In this document: positions 14,092 through 22,395 of the stretch, piece after piece
Position numbering within the stretch: position 1 is the stretch's first letter
Layout: each line of letters begins with the position of its first letter
Assembly: GCF_016019885.1 (NCBI RefSeq)
Contig: NZ_JAEANY010000001.1
Location: forward strand, 248,001-312,000
From: Aurantiacibacter sediminis
GTDB lineage: Bacteria; Pseudomonadota; Alphaproteobacteria; Sphingomonadales; Sphingomonadaceae
Direction of reading: 5' to 3'
Length of the DNA: 64,000 bases
Program-made: the position numbers and the translations under genes
The notes under the pieces: model-generated
Databases searched by the model: none
The model's input: the letters and a program-made list of their open reading frames with translations, nothing else
What the model was told of the DNA's origin: nothing

Positions 14092-14760
14092 ATGACCATC
14101 GCCGCCGACCGTATGCGCTCAAAGCGCCAGGCTTTCGCCGCCCCGGGCAGCTCGCTCGACAAGGTCGTGCGCCTGCTGGCGGTCGGTTTGCCCGCATTGG
14201 TCGGCGTCGTGGCGGCGCTGATGCTGATCACGCCGCTGGGGCCGCGCGGCGAAGTGAGCTTCCTGCTCGATCGCAACAAGGTGGCTATCGCCGAAGACCG
14301 GCTGCGCGTCGACAATGCAATGTACCGCGGAGAGGACGGCGAAGGCCGCCCATTCTCGCTGATCGCAGGCTCCGCCGTGCAGCAAAGCAATTCGGTGCCA
14401 CTGGTCGAAATGCGCGATCTGACGGCGCGCCTCCTGCTGCCCGAAGGCCCCGCCGTGCTGAGCGCGCCCGAAGGCACCTATGACATTGATGACGAGCAGG
14501 TGGGCATTCCCGGCACTGTCCGTTTCACCGCATCCGACGGCTATGAATTCACCGCCAGCAATGTGACGATCAACCTTCTCACCCGCACGCTGATGGGCGA
14601 AGGCGGGATACGTGGCGAGATACCGGCAGGCACGTTCCAGGCAGACTCGATGCAGGCCGACATGGAAGCGCGTACCTTCACTCTCACCGGCAATGTGCGC
14701 GGACGCATGGTGCCCGGACAATTGCGCATGCCGAGCGGCATGAGCATGCCGGGACGTTAG
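14092..14760 (+). CDS. lptC: LPS export protein LptC
   Basis: Single-pass inner-membrane component of the Lpt bridge that carries lipopolysaccharide from the LptB2FG transporter to LptA. The N-terminus has one transmembrane helix (about residues 30-50), followed by a periplasmic beta-rich domain with the alternating pattern of the LptC/OstA jellyroll (for example ADSMQADMEARTFTLTGNVRG). 222 residues is slightly longer than the E. coli protein, as is usual in alphaproteobacteria. lptA follows directly. Confidence 0.88.
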   Translation: MTIAADRMRSKRQAFAAPGSSLDKVVRLLAVGLPALVGVVAALMLITPLGPRGEVSFLLDRNKVAIAEDRLRVDNAMYRGEDGEGRPFSLIAGSAVQQSNSVPLVEMRDLTARLLLPEGPAVLSAPEGTYDIDDEQVGIPGTVRFTASDGYEFTASNVTINLLTRTLMGEGGIRGEIPAGTFQADSMQADMEARTFTLTGNVRGRMVPGQLRMPSGMSMPGR

Positions 14761-14761
14761 T

Positions 14762-15334
14762 ATGACAGAGAGATCGACGATGACCGATACAACTGCTTCC
14801 CGCCTCTCCTTACGCAAGCTGGCCCTGCGCGGGCTTGCCGCTGGCCTGTTGGCGGGCGGTGCGAGCGCACTTGGCTTTGGTGCGCTGGCGGGCGCGCAGG
14901 ATCTGGGCGGAATCGTCTCGAATGAGCCGGTCAGCTGGGCTGCGGACAATGGCCAATTGCAGGATCGCCAGAACCGCGTAGTCCTCTCAGGCAATGTCGT
15001 GATCCAGCAAGGCAATCTGCGGATGACTGCCGATCGCACGACCATCTCCTATACCGATGCGGGAACGCTGCGCATCCAGCGCATCAATGCAACCGGCGGC
15101 GTCGTGGTGACCCGCGGCGATGAACGCGCGCGCGGCGATGCGGCTGTCTATGACTTCAATCGGAGAGTGATCATCCTGTCCGGCGGTGTGGCTATCAATC
15201 GCGGGACCGACCGGCTCGATGGCGGTCGTCTGGTGCTCGATCTCAATTCCGGCGTGACAAGCGTCGACGGGGAGGGTTCGCGCGCTAGCGACGGGCGCGT
15301 ATCGGGCACGTTCGCCGTTCCGGAAAGCAACTAG
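14762..15334 (+). CDS. lptA: LPS transport periplasmic protein LptA
   Basis: Periplasmic jellyroll protein bridging LptC to the outer-membrane LptD. A basic start and hydrophobic signal stretch (LRGLAAGLLAGGASALGF) end near GALAGAQ. The OstA repeats follow (NRVVLSGNVVIQQGNLRMTA, then RRVIILSGGVAINRGTDRL). ATG 14762 lies one base after the lptC stop; ATG 14780 is a possible alternative. lptB and rpoN, often next in this order, do not follow; the next gene is convergent. Confidence 0.9.
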   Translation: MTERSTMTDTTASRLSLRKLALRGLAAGLLAGGASALGFGALAGAQDLGGIVSNEPVSWAADNGQLQDRQNRVVLSGNVVIQQGNLRMTADRTTISYTDAGTLRIQRINATGGVVVTRGDERARGDAAVYDFNRRVIILSGGVAINRGTDRLDGGRLVLDLNSGVTSVDGEGSRASDGRVSGTFAVPESN

Positions 15335-16029
15335 TCAGCAGGACAATCGCGCGGCCAGAAGAGCGCGCGATCCTCTGCCGCAACGGATGCGACGAGAATG
15401 GCGAGCCGGTCGCACGGCAGGGTGGCCCCCGCATCGAGCGCCTCGGCCAGAAGCAGCGCGACATCGCGCGGATCGGCAGACGGAAGCGCCACCGTGAGCG
15501 AGTTGGCCTGCCAATGTCCGTCAGCCGCGTAGCGCTCGACCATAGCGGCGCGGCCTTCTGCACTGACGATGAGCTCGGCAAGCAAGGCGCGAGTCTCGTC
15601 GGGTAGCGAGCCAGTCGATAGCAGCGCCGCAATGCGCTGCGCCGCGAGGTCATGACGCTCTGCCGAGAGCGCAGCGCGCGCGGAGGCGAGCTGGGCGACT
15701 GGCACTCGCCAGCCGCGCGTCGCGCTCGCTTCCATCGCGGCAAGGGCCAGTGCCCGCTCGCCATCTTGCGTCGCCGCGAGCGAGAGCAGGGCGAGGTGCT
15801 CGGCAGGCAAGGGGCGGCGCGCGATGAGGCGGCGGGCCTCGCTCACGGCGGTCTCGCCCGCCTCCGCCGCGATGGCATCCCGGCTGCGCTGTTCGGCGGC
15901 AAAGCCTGAGAAAGCGCGCGGGACTAGCGGCGTGAGATGCGGCTGGAAACGCGATGCACGATCGAGCTGGGCGAAGATCACCACCACGGCGAGCGCCAAC
16001 AACGCGCCGGTCCAGATGAGCCGGCCCAT
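15331..16029 (-). CDS. Hypothetical protein with N-terminal membrane anchor and helical repeats
   Basis: A 232-residue protein. One N-terminal transmembrane helix (LIWTGALLALAVVVIFAQL) is followed by Ala/Leu/Arg-rich helices with the periodicity of tetratricopeptide-like repeats, and a C-terminal pair of cysteines (LPCDRL and RDCPAD). The family is not recognised. The start ATG 16029 overlaps the stop of the O-antigen ligase-like gene in an ATGA junction, implying translational coupling and a shared role in polysaccharide assembly. It is convergent with lptA, overlapping by 4 bases. Confidence 0.75.
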   Translation of the reverse strand: MGRLIWTGALLALAVVVIFAQLDRASRFQPHLTPLVPRAFSGFAAEQRSRDAIAAEAGETAVSEARRLIARRPLPAEHLALLSLAATQDGERALALAAMEASATRGWRVPVAQLASARAALSAERHDLAAQRIAALLSTGSLPDETRALLAELIVSAEGRAAMVERYAADGHWQANSLTVALPSADPRDVALLLAEALDAGATLPCDRLAILVASVAAEDRALFWPRDCPAD

Positions 16030-17438
16030 CACGAGGTCGGCTCTCTGCGGGAGACCATCAGCACAATGCACAGCGCCGCAATGCACAGCAGCGACTGGTT
16101 GCGCAGCGGGTAATCGACCAGCGATTGCAGCGCGATCGCCCCTACCGCTGCGCCCGCGCCCAGACGCAGCCAAGTGCCCTTACCGCTTCGACGCGGCAGG
16201 GCGGAAAGCAGCACCCAGCCGAGCCAGAGCAGCGCGATCACCAGCGCAAAGATGCCGCCCTCGATCGCGATCTCCAGCCAATCACTATGCGCTCGGCCCG
16301 CGCGGCGCGGCGATATGTGTTCGAGCGACTCGTGGACTTGGAAAACCTCGTCGAACGTGCCCATCCCGCTGCCCACCGGCCAATACTGTCCGGCTGCGTA
16401 ATAACTGTCTTCCCACATCTCCGGCCGGTCTGCAGCGCCCGCCGATACGAAGCGATCGACACTTTCGGAAACCCGCCCCCCGGTCATATAGGAGGCCGCA
16501 AACAGACCACTGACGAAAACTGCCGCAGCAAGTGCGATCCCGAAAGCCATCCGCGGATTGGCCTGCTCTTGCGCTTCTCGCCCGATCACCGCCGCGCCCA
16601 GCCGTAGGAGGAAAAGTCCCAAGGGCATGGCGAGCAGAGCCATGCCAGTCCGGGACTGGGTCAGCACCACGGCAAGCGTGAAGAACACCGTAGCAGTGCC
16701 GGTGACGAGGACACTCAGCAGATCCTTTGGACGAGGAAGCGCCGCCAGGAAGGTTAGCGCGATCACGAACAACAATGCGGTCGAATTGCGGTTCGCGAAT
16801 GTCGCGTAGAAAACACCCGGATCGGACCGCTCATTATAAAGGAGGCCCCACTGATTGCCGGACGCAAATTGCACGACGCCGAGCAGGAAGGCCCCCGAGA
16901 CACAGAGCAAGGTAAAGCGCAGCAAGGCCAGCTTTTGGTCGCGCTCGAGCGTGCTGCCGATGGCAATGATGACTAGCGGTGCCAGCGTGCCGCAAAAGGC
17001 GACCAAAGTGCGCATGGGATCGACGCTGGCAGGAAACCAGCGATCCGCGCCAAGACCTGCGATCGCAAAGCTTTCCGCAATCAGGTCGCGCCCGGGCAAG
17101 CTTTGCCAGAGAGTGGGCGGCAGATAGATCAGCTGGATCAGCGGGAGAGCCAGGGTCGCGGCGACCAGCACAACCAGTGCGCGGGGGGCATAACGAGCAA
17201 AATCGGAGCAGGTGCGCCAGTTCACCGCCAGCACAGCGATGGCCGCCAGCTGGATGACCATATTGCTGAGGCCATAGGCCACGCCGCCGCCGCCCAGCAG
17301 GATAGCGAGCGTAATGAGGACGCAGAGGTGCAGAACCGGCGCATTGCGCCAGAGGGCAAATTGTCGAGATTGATGATTAACGCCCGTAAGGCGGTTTGGG
17401 TCAGCCACCCGTGCCAGGCGAGGCGTTGGAGCCCTCAT
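16029..17438 (-). CDS. O-antigen ligase/polymerase family membrane protein (WaaL/Wzy-like)
   Basis: About 469 residues with 10-12 transmembrane segments and one large periplasmic loop (about residues 315-385). The typical Wzy_C elements are present: YNERSDPGVFYATFANRNSTA before a long helix, and AHSDWLEIAIEGGIFALV near the end, which is the H-x-D/E region of O-antigen ligases. It either joins polysaccharide chains to a lipid carrier product or polymerises repeat units. GTG 17408 is an alternative start that would reduce the overlap with the small protein gene upstream. A second gene of this superfamily lies at 34761-36116. Confidence 0.85.
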   Translation of the reverse strand: MRAPTPRLARVADPNRLTGVNHQSRQFALWRNAPVLHLCVLITLAILLGGGGVAYGLSNMVIQLAAIAVLAVNWRTCSDFARYAPRALVVLVAATLALPLIQLIYLPPTLWQSLPGRDLIAESFAIAGLGADRWFPASVDPMRTLVAFCGTLAPLVIIAIGSTLERDQKLALLRFTLLCVSGAFLLGVVQFASGNQWGLLYNERSDPGVFYATFANRNSTALLFVIALTFLAALPRPKDLLSVLVTGTATVFFTLAVVLTQSRTGMALLAMPLGLFLLRLGAAVIGREAQEQANPRMAFGIALAAAVFVSGLFAASYMTGGRVSESVDRFVSAGAADRPEMWEDSYYAAGQYWPVGSGMGTFDEVFQVHESLEHISPRRAGRAHSDWLEIAIEGGIFALVIALLWLGWVLLSALPRRSGKGTWLRLGAGAAVGAIALQSLVDYPLRNQSLLCIAALCIVLMVSRREPTS

Positions 17439-17664
17439 TGGTGTCCGCGGCCACCAGCACCAGCAATCCGCCGCCGATCAGCAATGCGCCAAGCAGGATG
17501 TAGATGAAACCTTCATCGTCATCATCATCTTCGTCCGTGATGGCAGCGATCTGTATGGTCTCAAGCGAGATACCGGCGCTATTCGCACGCGTGTTCGCCT
17601 GCGCCGCGATAGGCGTAATGGCCATCAAGGTGGCGGCGGCGATTGCAAGCGCGTTCTTCAGCAT
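17401..17664 (-). CDS. Small secreted or membrane-anchored acidic protein
   Basis: 87 residues. An N-terminal signal sequence (LKNALAIAAATLMAITPIAAQA) is followed by a short linker with an acidic run (TDEDDDDDEG), one C-terminal transmembrane segment (FIYILLGALLIGGGLLVLVA) and a Gly/Ser tail. No family was recognised. ATG 17664 is chosen because the signal peptide begins there. It heads the minus-strand O-antigen-ligase group and is divergent from the asparagine-synthetase-like gene, with 155 bases between the starts. Confidence 0.7.
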   Translation of the reverse strand: MLKNALAIAAATLMAITPIAAQANTRANSAGISLETIQIAAITDEDDDDDEGFIYILLGALLIGGGLLVLVAADTNEGSNASPGTGG

Positions 17665-17819
17665 TCGGACTATCCCGTAGCGGTCGATGCCTCGGTTTAG
17701 TCCCGCCATAGGGTGCAATGCAAGCTGCGTGCGACAGTCCGCTCCAAGCATTCGCTGGACACAGGCGTCGGCGCCACTCTAGAAACCCGTCACCTCCCGC
17801 ACTCAGATGGAAAGCACCG

Positions 17820-19709
17820 ATGAGCGCAGTCGCGGCGATCCTGCACACAGACGGCGAACCCGCCGCCGCATCTGCGATCAGCGCGATGACCGCTGCGATG
17901 CATTATCGCGGGCAGGACGGTGTGCATCATCAAGTGCTGGGTCCGTGCGCCATCGGCCATTGCGCGCTCCACGTCAGCGCAGAAGATCGCGACAGTGTGC
18001 AGCCGCTTAGCGAAAATGAAGCGAGCTATACGATCTCACTCGACGGCTATGTGGCGAACTACGAGGAACTGCGCCGCGATCTGACGCAGCGGGGCGTCAC
18101 CTTGCGCAATCGCTCCGACGCGGAACTGGTCCTTCAGGCCCACATCCTTTGGGGCCGAGAATGTCTCGAGCACATAAACGGCGAGTTCGCCTTTGGCATT
18201 TATGATCACGCCAATGAAACGCTGTTCTGCGCCTGCGACCACACCGGGCTTCGTCAGTTGCATTATCATTGGGACGGGAGGACATTCGTCGCGGCCACCG
18301 ATATCGCCGGTGTTCTGGCAGCGCTGGATGAGCGGCCCGCGCCAAACTATGGATATCTGGCCGAGCATATCGCCAATGGCTGGTTCACTTATGACGAAAC
18401 GCCGTGGCAGGGCGTCATGCGACTGCCGCGCGGGCACTGCCTGACGTTCGAAAACGGCAAGCTCCAGCGGCGCGAATATTGGGAACTGCCACTCGAAATT
18501 ACCACACGCTACCGCAGCGATGGCGAGTATATCGAGCATTATCGTAGCCTGCTGACAGAATGCGTTGCCGAGGCCGGGCGCAGCGATCGGCCCGTGGCGT
18601 GCGAAGTCAGTGGAGGGCTCGATTCATCGGCCATATTCGCACTGGCGAACCAGATGGATCGGGCGAGCAATTGGCCTTCCCCCGGTCTGGCAGGTTTCAC
18701 GCTATCGGCCCCGCGCGGCACGCCTGCCGATGAAGCGCGTTACATTGAAGCTCTGGCTTCTGCCATCGGTCGAGAGATAGAGGCCGTACCGCTGTTCTGC
18801 CCCGATCTCGACTGGTTCGAAGCGCAAGCACAGATTGATCAGCGCCTCCCCTTCTTGCCCAACACCGTGATGCTGCGCGGCCTGGCCAAGGCCGCGTCAG
18901 ATAACGGCTGCCGGATCAGCCTTACTGGCCAAGGCGGCGATCAGTGGCTCGATGGATTGCCGCATTATTATCGCCAGTCCTTGCGCGGCGGGGATTTGTC
19001 CGCCTTCGGGCGGAGCTTTCGGGCGGATCGGCGCGCGCGTGGCCTAGCATGGTCGGCGGCGCAGGCGGTCAGGCAGAGTGTCGTCGCCGGTTTGCCCGAT
19101 GGCGTCACGGACGGGCTGCGCGCTTTGCGAGATGGCGAGCCTGAAATCGCGACAGGCACGCATTGGCTGTCAGGCGAAATGCAGCGGGAGCTTCGGAGAC
19201 GCTCCAACGCTTTTAGGGCGCAAATGGCAGCATTGCCCACCGATGACCGCCCCAAGCGCGGCAAGCTGGTCGCGCCCTTCGCGCTGCTCGTCTTCGACAT
19301 GCTCAATGTGCAAGCGGCTCGCCTCGGTGTAGAAAATCGCCATCCGATGCTGTCACGCAAGTTCATCGAGTTCAGCGCGCGCACGCCCGAACACATCCGG
19401 CTGCGCGGCGGCACGACGAAGCATATCCATCGCGAGGCGATGAAGGGCATTTTGCCGGACAAAATCATCGATCGCGAGAGTAAAGCCCATTTCAGCCAGA
19501 CTTTCCTGCCCTATCTTCCCGAAATGCAGGCACTTGTTGCCGAGCAAATCCATGAAAATGCTGAATTTCGCCAATTAGTTGAAAGCGACACGGTGTGCGC
19601 CGCGTTCGACGGGGCGAAGGGTGCTCCGATTGACCAGATACCCATCTGGTCGCTATGGGGAACATATGCATCAGCCCTGTTTTTGGAACAGGCGAGAGTA
19701 GACTATTGA
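17820..19709 (+). CDS. Asparagine synthetase-like lasso cyclase homologue
   Basis: Two domains: an N-terminal glutaminase-like domain and a C-terminal ATP-pyrophosphatase synthetase domain. The start MSAVAAILHTDGEP has Ser where functional AsnB has the Cys2 nucleophile, so glutamine hydrolysis should be lost, as in lasso-peptide macrolactam synthetases. The synthetase domain is intact: CEVSGGLDSSAIF is the PP-loop, followed by LTGQGGDQWLDGLP and the late KAHFSQTFLPY motif. The expected reaction is adenylation of an Asp or Glu side chain and amide-bond formation with an N-terminal amine. The neighbours (a lasso-leader protein 21 bases downstream, HprK, PqqD) support a RiPP role over free asparagine synthesis. 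ATG 17820 is preferred to an upstream start at 17718 because the domain begins there. Confidence 0.85.
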   Translation: MSAVAAILHTDGEPAAASAISAMTAAMHYRGQDGVHHQVLGPCAIGHCALHVSAEDRDSVQPLSENEASYTISLDGYVANYEELRRDLTQRGVTLRNRSDAELVLQAHILWGRECLEHINGEFAFGIYDHANETLFCACDHTGLRQLHYHWDGRTFVAATDIAGVLAALDERPAPNYGYLAEHIANGWFTYDETPWQGVMRLPRGHCLTFENGKLQRREYWELPLEITTRYRSDGEYIEHYRSLLTECVAEAGRSDRPVACEVSGGLDSSAIFALANQMDRASNWPSPGLAGFTLSAPRGTPADEARYIEALASAIGREIEAVPLFCPDLDWFEAQAQIDQRLPFLPNTVMLRGLAKAASDNGCRISLTGQGGDQWLDGLPHYYRQSLRGGDLSAFGRSFRADRRARGLAWSAAQAVRQSVVAGLPDGVTDGLRALRDGEPEIATGTHWLSGEMQRELRRRSNAFRAQMAALPTDDRPKRGKLVAPFALLVFDMLNVQAARLGVENRHPMLSRKFIEFSARTPEHIRLRGGTTKHIHREAMKGILPDKIIDRESKAHFSQTFLPYLPEMQALVAEQIHENAEFRQLVESDTVCAAFDGAKGAPIDQIPIWSLWGTYASALFLEQARVDY

Positions 19710-19730
19710 ACATACGAAGGCAGTGAGACC

Positions 19731-20087
19731 ATGGAACGCCAAAAAGCCAAAAAGTCCGCTTACGTCCGGCCTGAGCTAAAGGTCTTCGGATCGGTGCGCA
19801 ATCTGACGGGCGGCAGCCTGGGCAATGTGGGTGATGGCGGCATCATGACGATGGCCATGTCGGATCCGCGGGCGAAGCAAAATATCGTTCGCGTCGGCTC
19901 GCACCCCGCAGGATTTGGCTTCTATCGCTTTGATTACAAGCCGCAATTCCAGGCCGAGCACGGTGCTGATCGCCAGTTCGGCGTGATGGCGGATGAAGTC
20001 GAGGCGATCCTCCCTTCCGCCGTCACCCGCGATGCCAAGGGCTACGCCCGCGTCGACTATGCTCAGCTGGGAATTACCCTCGCCTGA
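19731..20087 (+). CDS. Lasso-leader/Peptidase_S74 fusion, putative RiPP precursor
   Basis: 118 residues in three parts. Residues 11-27 fit the lasso leader rule Y-x2-P-x-L-x3-G-x5-T-x: Tyr11, Pro14, Leu16, Gly20, with Thr26 at position -2. Residues 28-35, GSLGNVGD, would be ring residues Gly1 to Asp8. The register, as I recall it, equals that of the lariatin precursor, whose core begins GS and closes on Glu8. Residues 44-118 are a Peptidase_S74 domain: SDPRAKQNI, then GFGFYRFDYKP, FGVMADEVEAILPSAV and YARVDYAQLG. Ser44 and Lys49 match the spacing of the self-cleavage dyad of phage tailspike chaperones. Cleavage there would leave a segment of about 17 residues. The start has a purine-rich site (GTGAGACC) upstream. 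The product is an inference. Confidence 0.75.
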   Translation: MERQKAKKSAYVRPELKVFGSVRNLTGGSLGNVGDGGIMTMAMSDPRAKQNIVRVGSHPAGFGFYRFDYKPQFQAEHGADRQFGVMADEVEAILPSAVTRDAKGYARVDYAQLGITLA

Positions 20088-20133
20088 TTTCGGGCTTTAC
20101 GCGCCGATGCTTTGCCGGGACAATGGCTGAGAC

Positions 20134-21258
20134 ATGGCCGGCACTCTCGAAGAACATTACGAATATCTATCGACGGAGCGGAGGCACGAGCTTTATGCGC
20201 AGGCCATCGCGAAAGCCTTGGCCCCGGGCGATACCGTGGCTGATCTGGGCTGCGGCTTCGGCGTACTGGGCTTTCAGTGCCTGGAAGCCGGCGCGGCGCA
20301 AGTGCACGGCCTCGATCGCACCGATGCGATAGAAATTGCGCGCGAAACGGCGCGGCGGGAGGGGCTATCTGATCGCTATCATTGCATTCGCGGCAGCAGC
20401 TTCCGAACAGAGCTGGACGAGAAAGTCGAGCTAATCATCTGCGATCATGTCGGCTTCTTCGGCATCGACTATGGCATTATCGCGATGCTGGGCGATGCGC
20501 GGCGGCGGATGCTGAAGCCTGGGGGGACCGTGATGCCTCGGCGGATCGATTTGCAGATTGCCGGCGTGCGATCGGACAAATGCGCGAAACTCACCAAAGC
20601 GTGGTCCACCGCTCCTGTGCCGAGCGAGTATGTGTGGCTGGACGGCTATGCTGCCAATTCGAAGCATCGCGTGGAACTGGCTGCGGACGAATTGTGCAGC
20701 GCGGTTGCTGCGCTTGGCAGCGTTTCGCTCGACAGCGATTGCCCCGATGTGCTGCGCTTCAAAAGTGAGGTCACTATTGAAGAAGGCGGCGTGCTCCATG
20801 GAATTGCGGGCTGGTTCGATTGCGAATTGGCAGAAGGCGTTTGGATGACAAACTCGCCTGTCGAGGATCGCGCCATCGCCCGATCGCAGGCATTCTTCCC
20901 GCTTGGCAAACCCATGGATGTCGAAGCGGGCGAGAGGCTAAGCGTCTCTTTCCGCATCGATCACGAGCATCAAGTCCTGTCCTGGACCGTGGCGCGGCAG
21001 GACGGAAGAAATGCGCAGCCCATGTCCACTTGGTGCAGCACGATTGTGTCGCCGAGCGACCTGTCCGGGCAAAGCGGCACACCGCTGCGAGCCAACGACC
21101 TCGGCCGTGCGCGGAAAGCCTTGCTTGACCTGATCGATGGCCATCGCAGTGCACAGGACATTGAAGCCGCGTTGCTCGCAATGAAACCGCCGCTTTTCCC
21201 GTCAGAGGATGAGGTGAAGCGCTTTTTGACCCACGAATTGAAATCGGTCTCCGAGTGA
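20134..21258 (+). CDS. PRMT-like SAM methyltransferase with C-terminal PqqD-like tail
   Basis: The N-terminal Rossmann domain has motif I VADLGCGFGVLGFQCLEAGA and acidic loop VHGLDRTDAIEIA. The HYEYLSTERRHELYAQAI start is that of protein-arginine-methyltransferase-like enzymes. The double-E loop is replaced by CDHVGFFGIDYG, so Arg methylation is doubtful. A beta-barrel-like middle follows. Residues about 325-374 (RARKALLDLIDGHRSAQDIEA and beyond) resemble the C-terminal helices of PqqD-type recognition elements. It lies 46 bases after the lasso-leader gene, and its stop overlaps the next start (GTGA). It may methylate the precursor or its product; the target is unknown. Confidence 0.8.
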   Translation: MAGTLEEHYEYLSTERRHELYAQAIAKALAPGDTVADLGCGFGVLGFQCLEAGAAQVHGLDRTDAIEIARETARREGLSDRYHCIRGSSFRTELDEKVELIICDHVGFFGIDYGIIAMLGDARRRMLKPGGTVMPRRIDLQIAGVRSDKCAKLTKAWSTAPVPSEYVWLDGYAANSKHRVELAADELCSAVAALGSVSLDSDCPDVLRFKSEVTIEEGGVLHGIAGWFDCELAEGVWMTNSPVEDRAIARSQAFFPLGKPMDVEAGERLSVSFRIDHEHQVLSWTVARQDGRNAQPMSTWCSTIVSPSDLSGQSGTPLRANDLGRARKALLDLIDGHRSAQDIEAALLAMKPPLFPSEDEVKRFLTHELKSVSE

Positions 21259-22112
21259 CACCTGCGCCGGTCCTGCAAACGATGGCCGCGCGCGAGCAGG
21301 AAGCGCTTGCCAGCACACCCTACGATCGATGGCTGACACCTGCCGGGGATGTGGCTGCGGAATTTCACCGGACGGGCGTTAGCTATCTTATGCGCTTTCC
21401 GAACCAGGCCGATTTCAGCATCGCGGCAGATTTGGCCGAGATCGTCTGTCTTCCCGCGCCAGAGACCGACGAGAAGACTATCGCGTCGCTTTTCGCCAAT
21501 TCGGTCAGGCCCGTAATCGGCAACCATGCAGGTGAGCTGAACCTCCACGGCAGCGCGGTGGTGATCGGCGGAAAGGCGATCGCGATCATGGGTTATTCAC
21601 GCCGGGGCAAGACGACGCTGGCAGGCGCGCTCGCAAAGGCTGGGCACCCATTTTTGAGTGAAGACGTGCTGGCCCTCACACTTGACGGTCGCAAATATGA
21701 GGTCGCGCCCCAAAGGCCCGTGCTTCGCGTCTTTGCCGACACCGCCGCATACCTCGCTGGGCAGCCGCCTTCGGACCAGGGTGAGAAAAGCGAGATTGCG
21801 GGAAGCGCGGATTTGCCGGCAGCACATCACTCGGCCGAGCTTGGAGCCATTTGCCTGCTCGGCGCGGGCGAGATAAATACAGTGTCTATCACGCAGCTAG
21901 GACCATCCGCGGCGCTGGCTGATATCATGCAGCACAGCTTCGTGCTGGATGTTGAGGATCGCCGGAGGCTGTCCGCGCATTTCGAGCGACTTGCTGCGCT
22001 GGCCAATGCTGTCCCGTGCTATCAGCTTGACTATCCGCGGGACTTCGCGCGATTGCCGGAGGTCGTGGCAGCAATCGCGGACAGCTTTGATGGGCAATAC
22101 AATGGCGATTGA
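21255..22112 (+). CDS. HPr kinase/phosphorylase-like protein
   Basis: 285 residues. The P-loop region reads VVIGGKAIAIMGYSRRGKTTLAGAL, preceded by NLHGSAV as in HprK-related proteins, and FLSEDVLAL follows as the Walker-B-like element. The usual second Gly pair of GxSGxGK(S/T) is replaced by Arg-Arg. The N-terminal HPr-sensing domain of true HprK is absent. In paeninodin-type lasso clusters a homologous kinase phosphorylates the peptide's C-terminal residue; here that would need a released Ser or Thr end. Start GTG 21255 overlaps the methyltransferase stop, and the 3' end overlaps the pqqD-like start, so translation is coupled. Confidence 0.82.
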   Translation: MTPAPVLQTMAAREQEALASTPYDRWLTPAGDVAAEFHRTGVSYLMRFPNQADFSIAADLAEIVCLPAPETDEKTIASLFANSVRPVIGNHAGELNLHGSAVVIGGKAIAIMGYSRRGKTTLAGALAKAGHPFLSEDVLALTLDGRKYEVAPQRPVLRVFADTAAYLAGQPPSDQGEKSEIAGSADLPAAHHSAELGAICLLGAGEINTVSITQLGPSAALADIMQHSFVLDVEDRRRLSAHFERLAALANAVPCYQLDYPRDFARLPEVVAAIADSFDGQYNGD

Positions 22113-22389
22113 GGCAGGCGACAGTTTTACTTCATCCCCCGATGTCATCGCGCGCGAAGTGGGCGGCGAGACGGTGCTGCTCGATCTGGAAAACGGCGTG
22201 TATTTCGGCCTCAACCCCGTGGGTGGGCGAATCTGGAACTTCCTTGACGGCGAGACGCGCTCCGTCGTCGAAATTACTCAGTTACTGTCCGAGGAATATG
22301 AGATCGATGCCGTCCAGGCCGAGGCTGATGTGATTGCGCTGGCGACCGACCTGCTCGAACACGGATTGATAAAGCCTGCTGCGGATTGA
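22102..22389 (+). CDS. PqqD-like RiPP recognition protein (lasso B1 type)
   Basis: About 95 residues with the PqqD/RRE pattern: SPDVIAREVGGETVLLDLENGVYFGLNPVGGRIWNFLDG, then a helical second half ending LLEHGLIKPA. The winged-helix beta strands of such proteins bind the Y-x2-P leader motif of lasso-type precursors. This makes it the natural partner of the leader in the protein at 19731-20087. ATG 22090 is an alternative start; either one overlaps the kinase gene. In canonical lasso clusters the B1 gene is followed by or fused to a B2 transglutaminase-like protease, but here the next gene is a convergent nucleotidyltransferase. Confidence 0.85.
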   Translation: MAIEAGDSFTSSPDVIAREVGGETVLLDLENGVYFGLNPVGGRIWNFLDGETRSVVEITQLLSEEYEIDAVQAEADVIALATDLLEHGLIKPAAD

Positions 22390-22395
22390 CTGGCG

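Noticed and set aside
17820-19709. Ordinary asparagine synthetase AsnB
   Set aside because: Ser replaces the Cys2 nucleophile and the gene is the first of a row with a lasso leader, PqqD-like and HprK-like genes.
19731-20087. The S74 protein as a stray phage tail-fibre fragment
   Set aside because: Its N-terminus is a complete lasso-type leader with its own start and ribosome site, and the flanking genes are RiPP enzymes, so a random fragment is unlikely.
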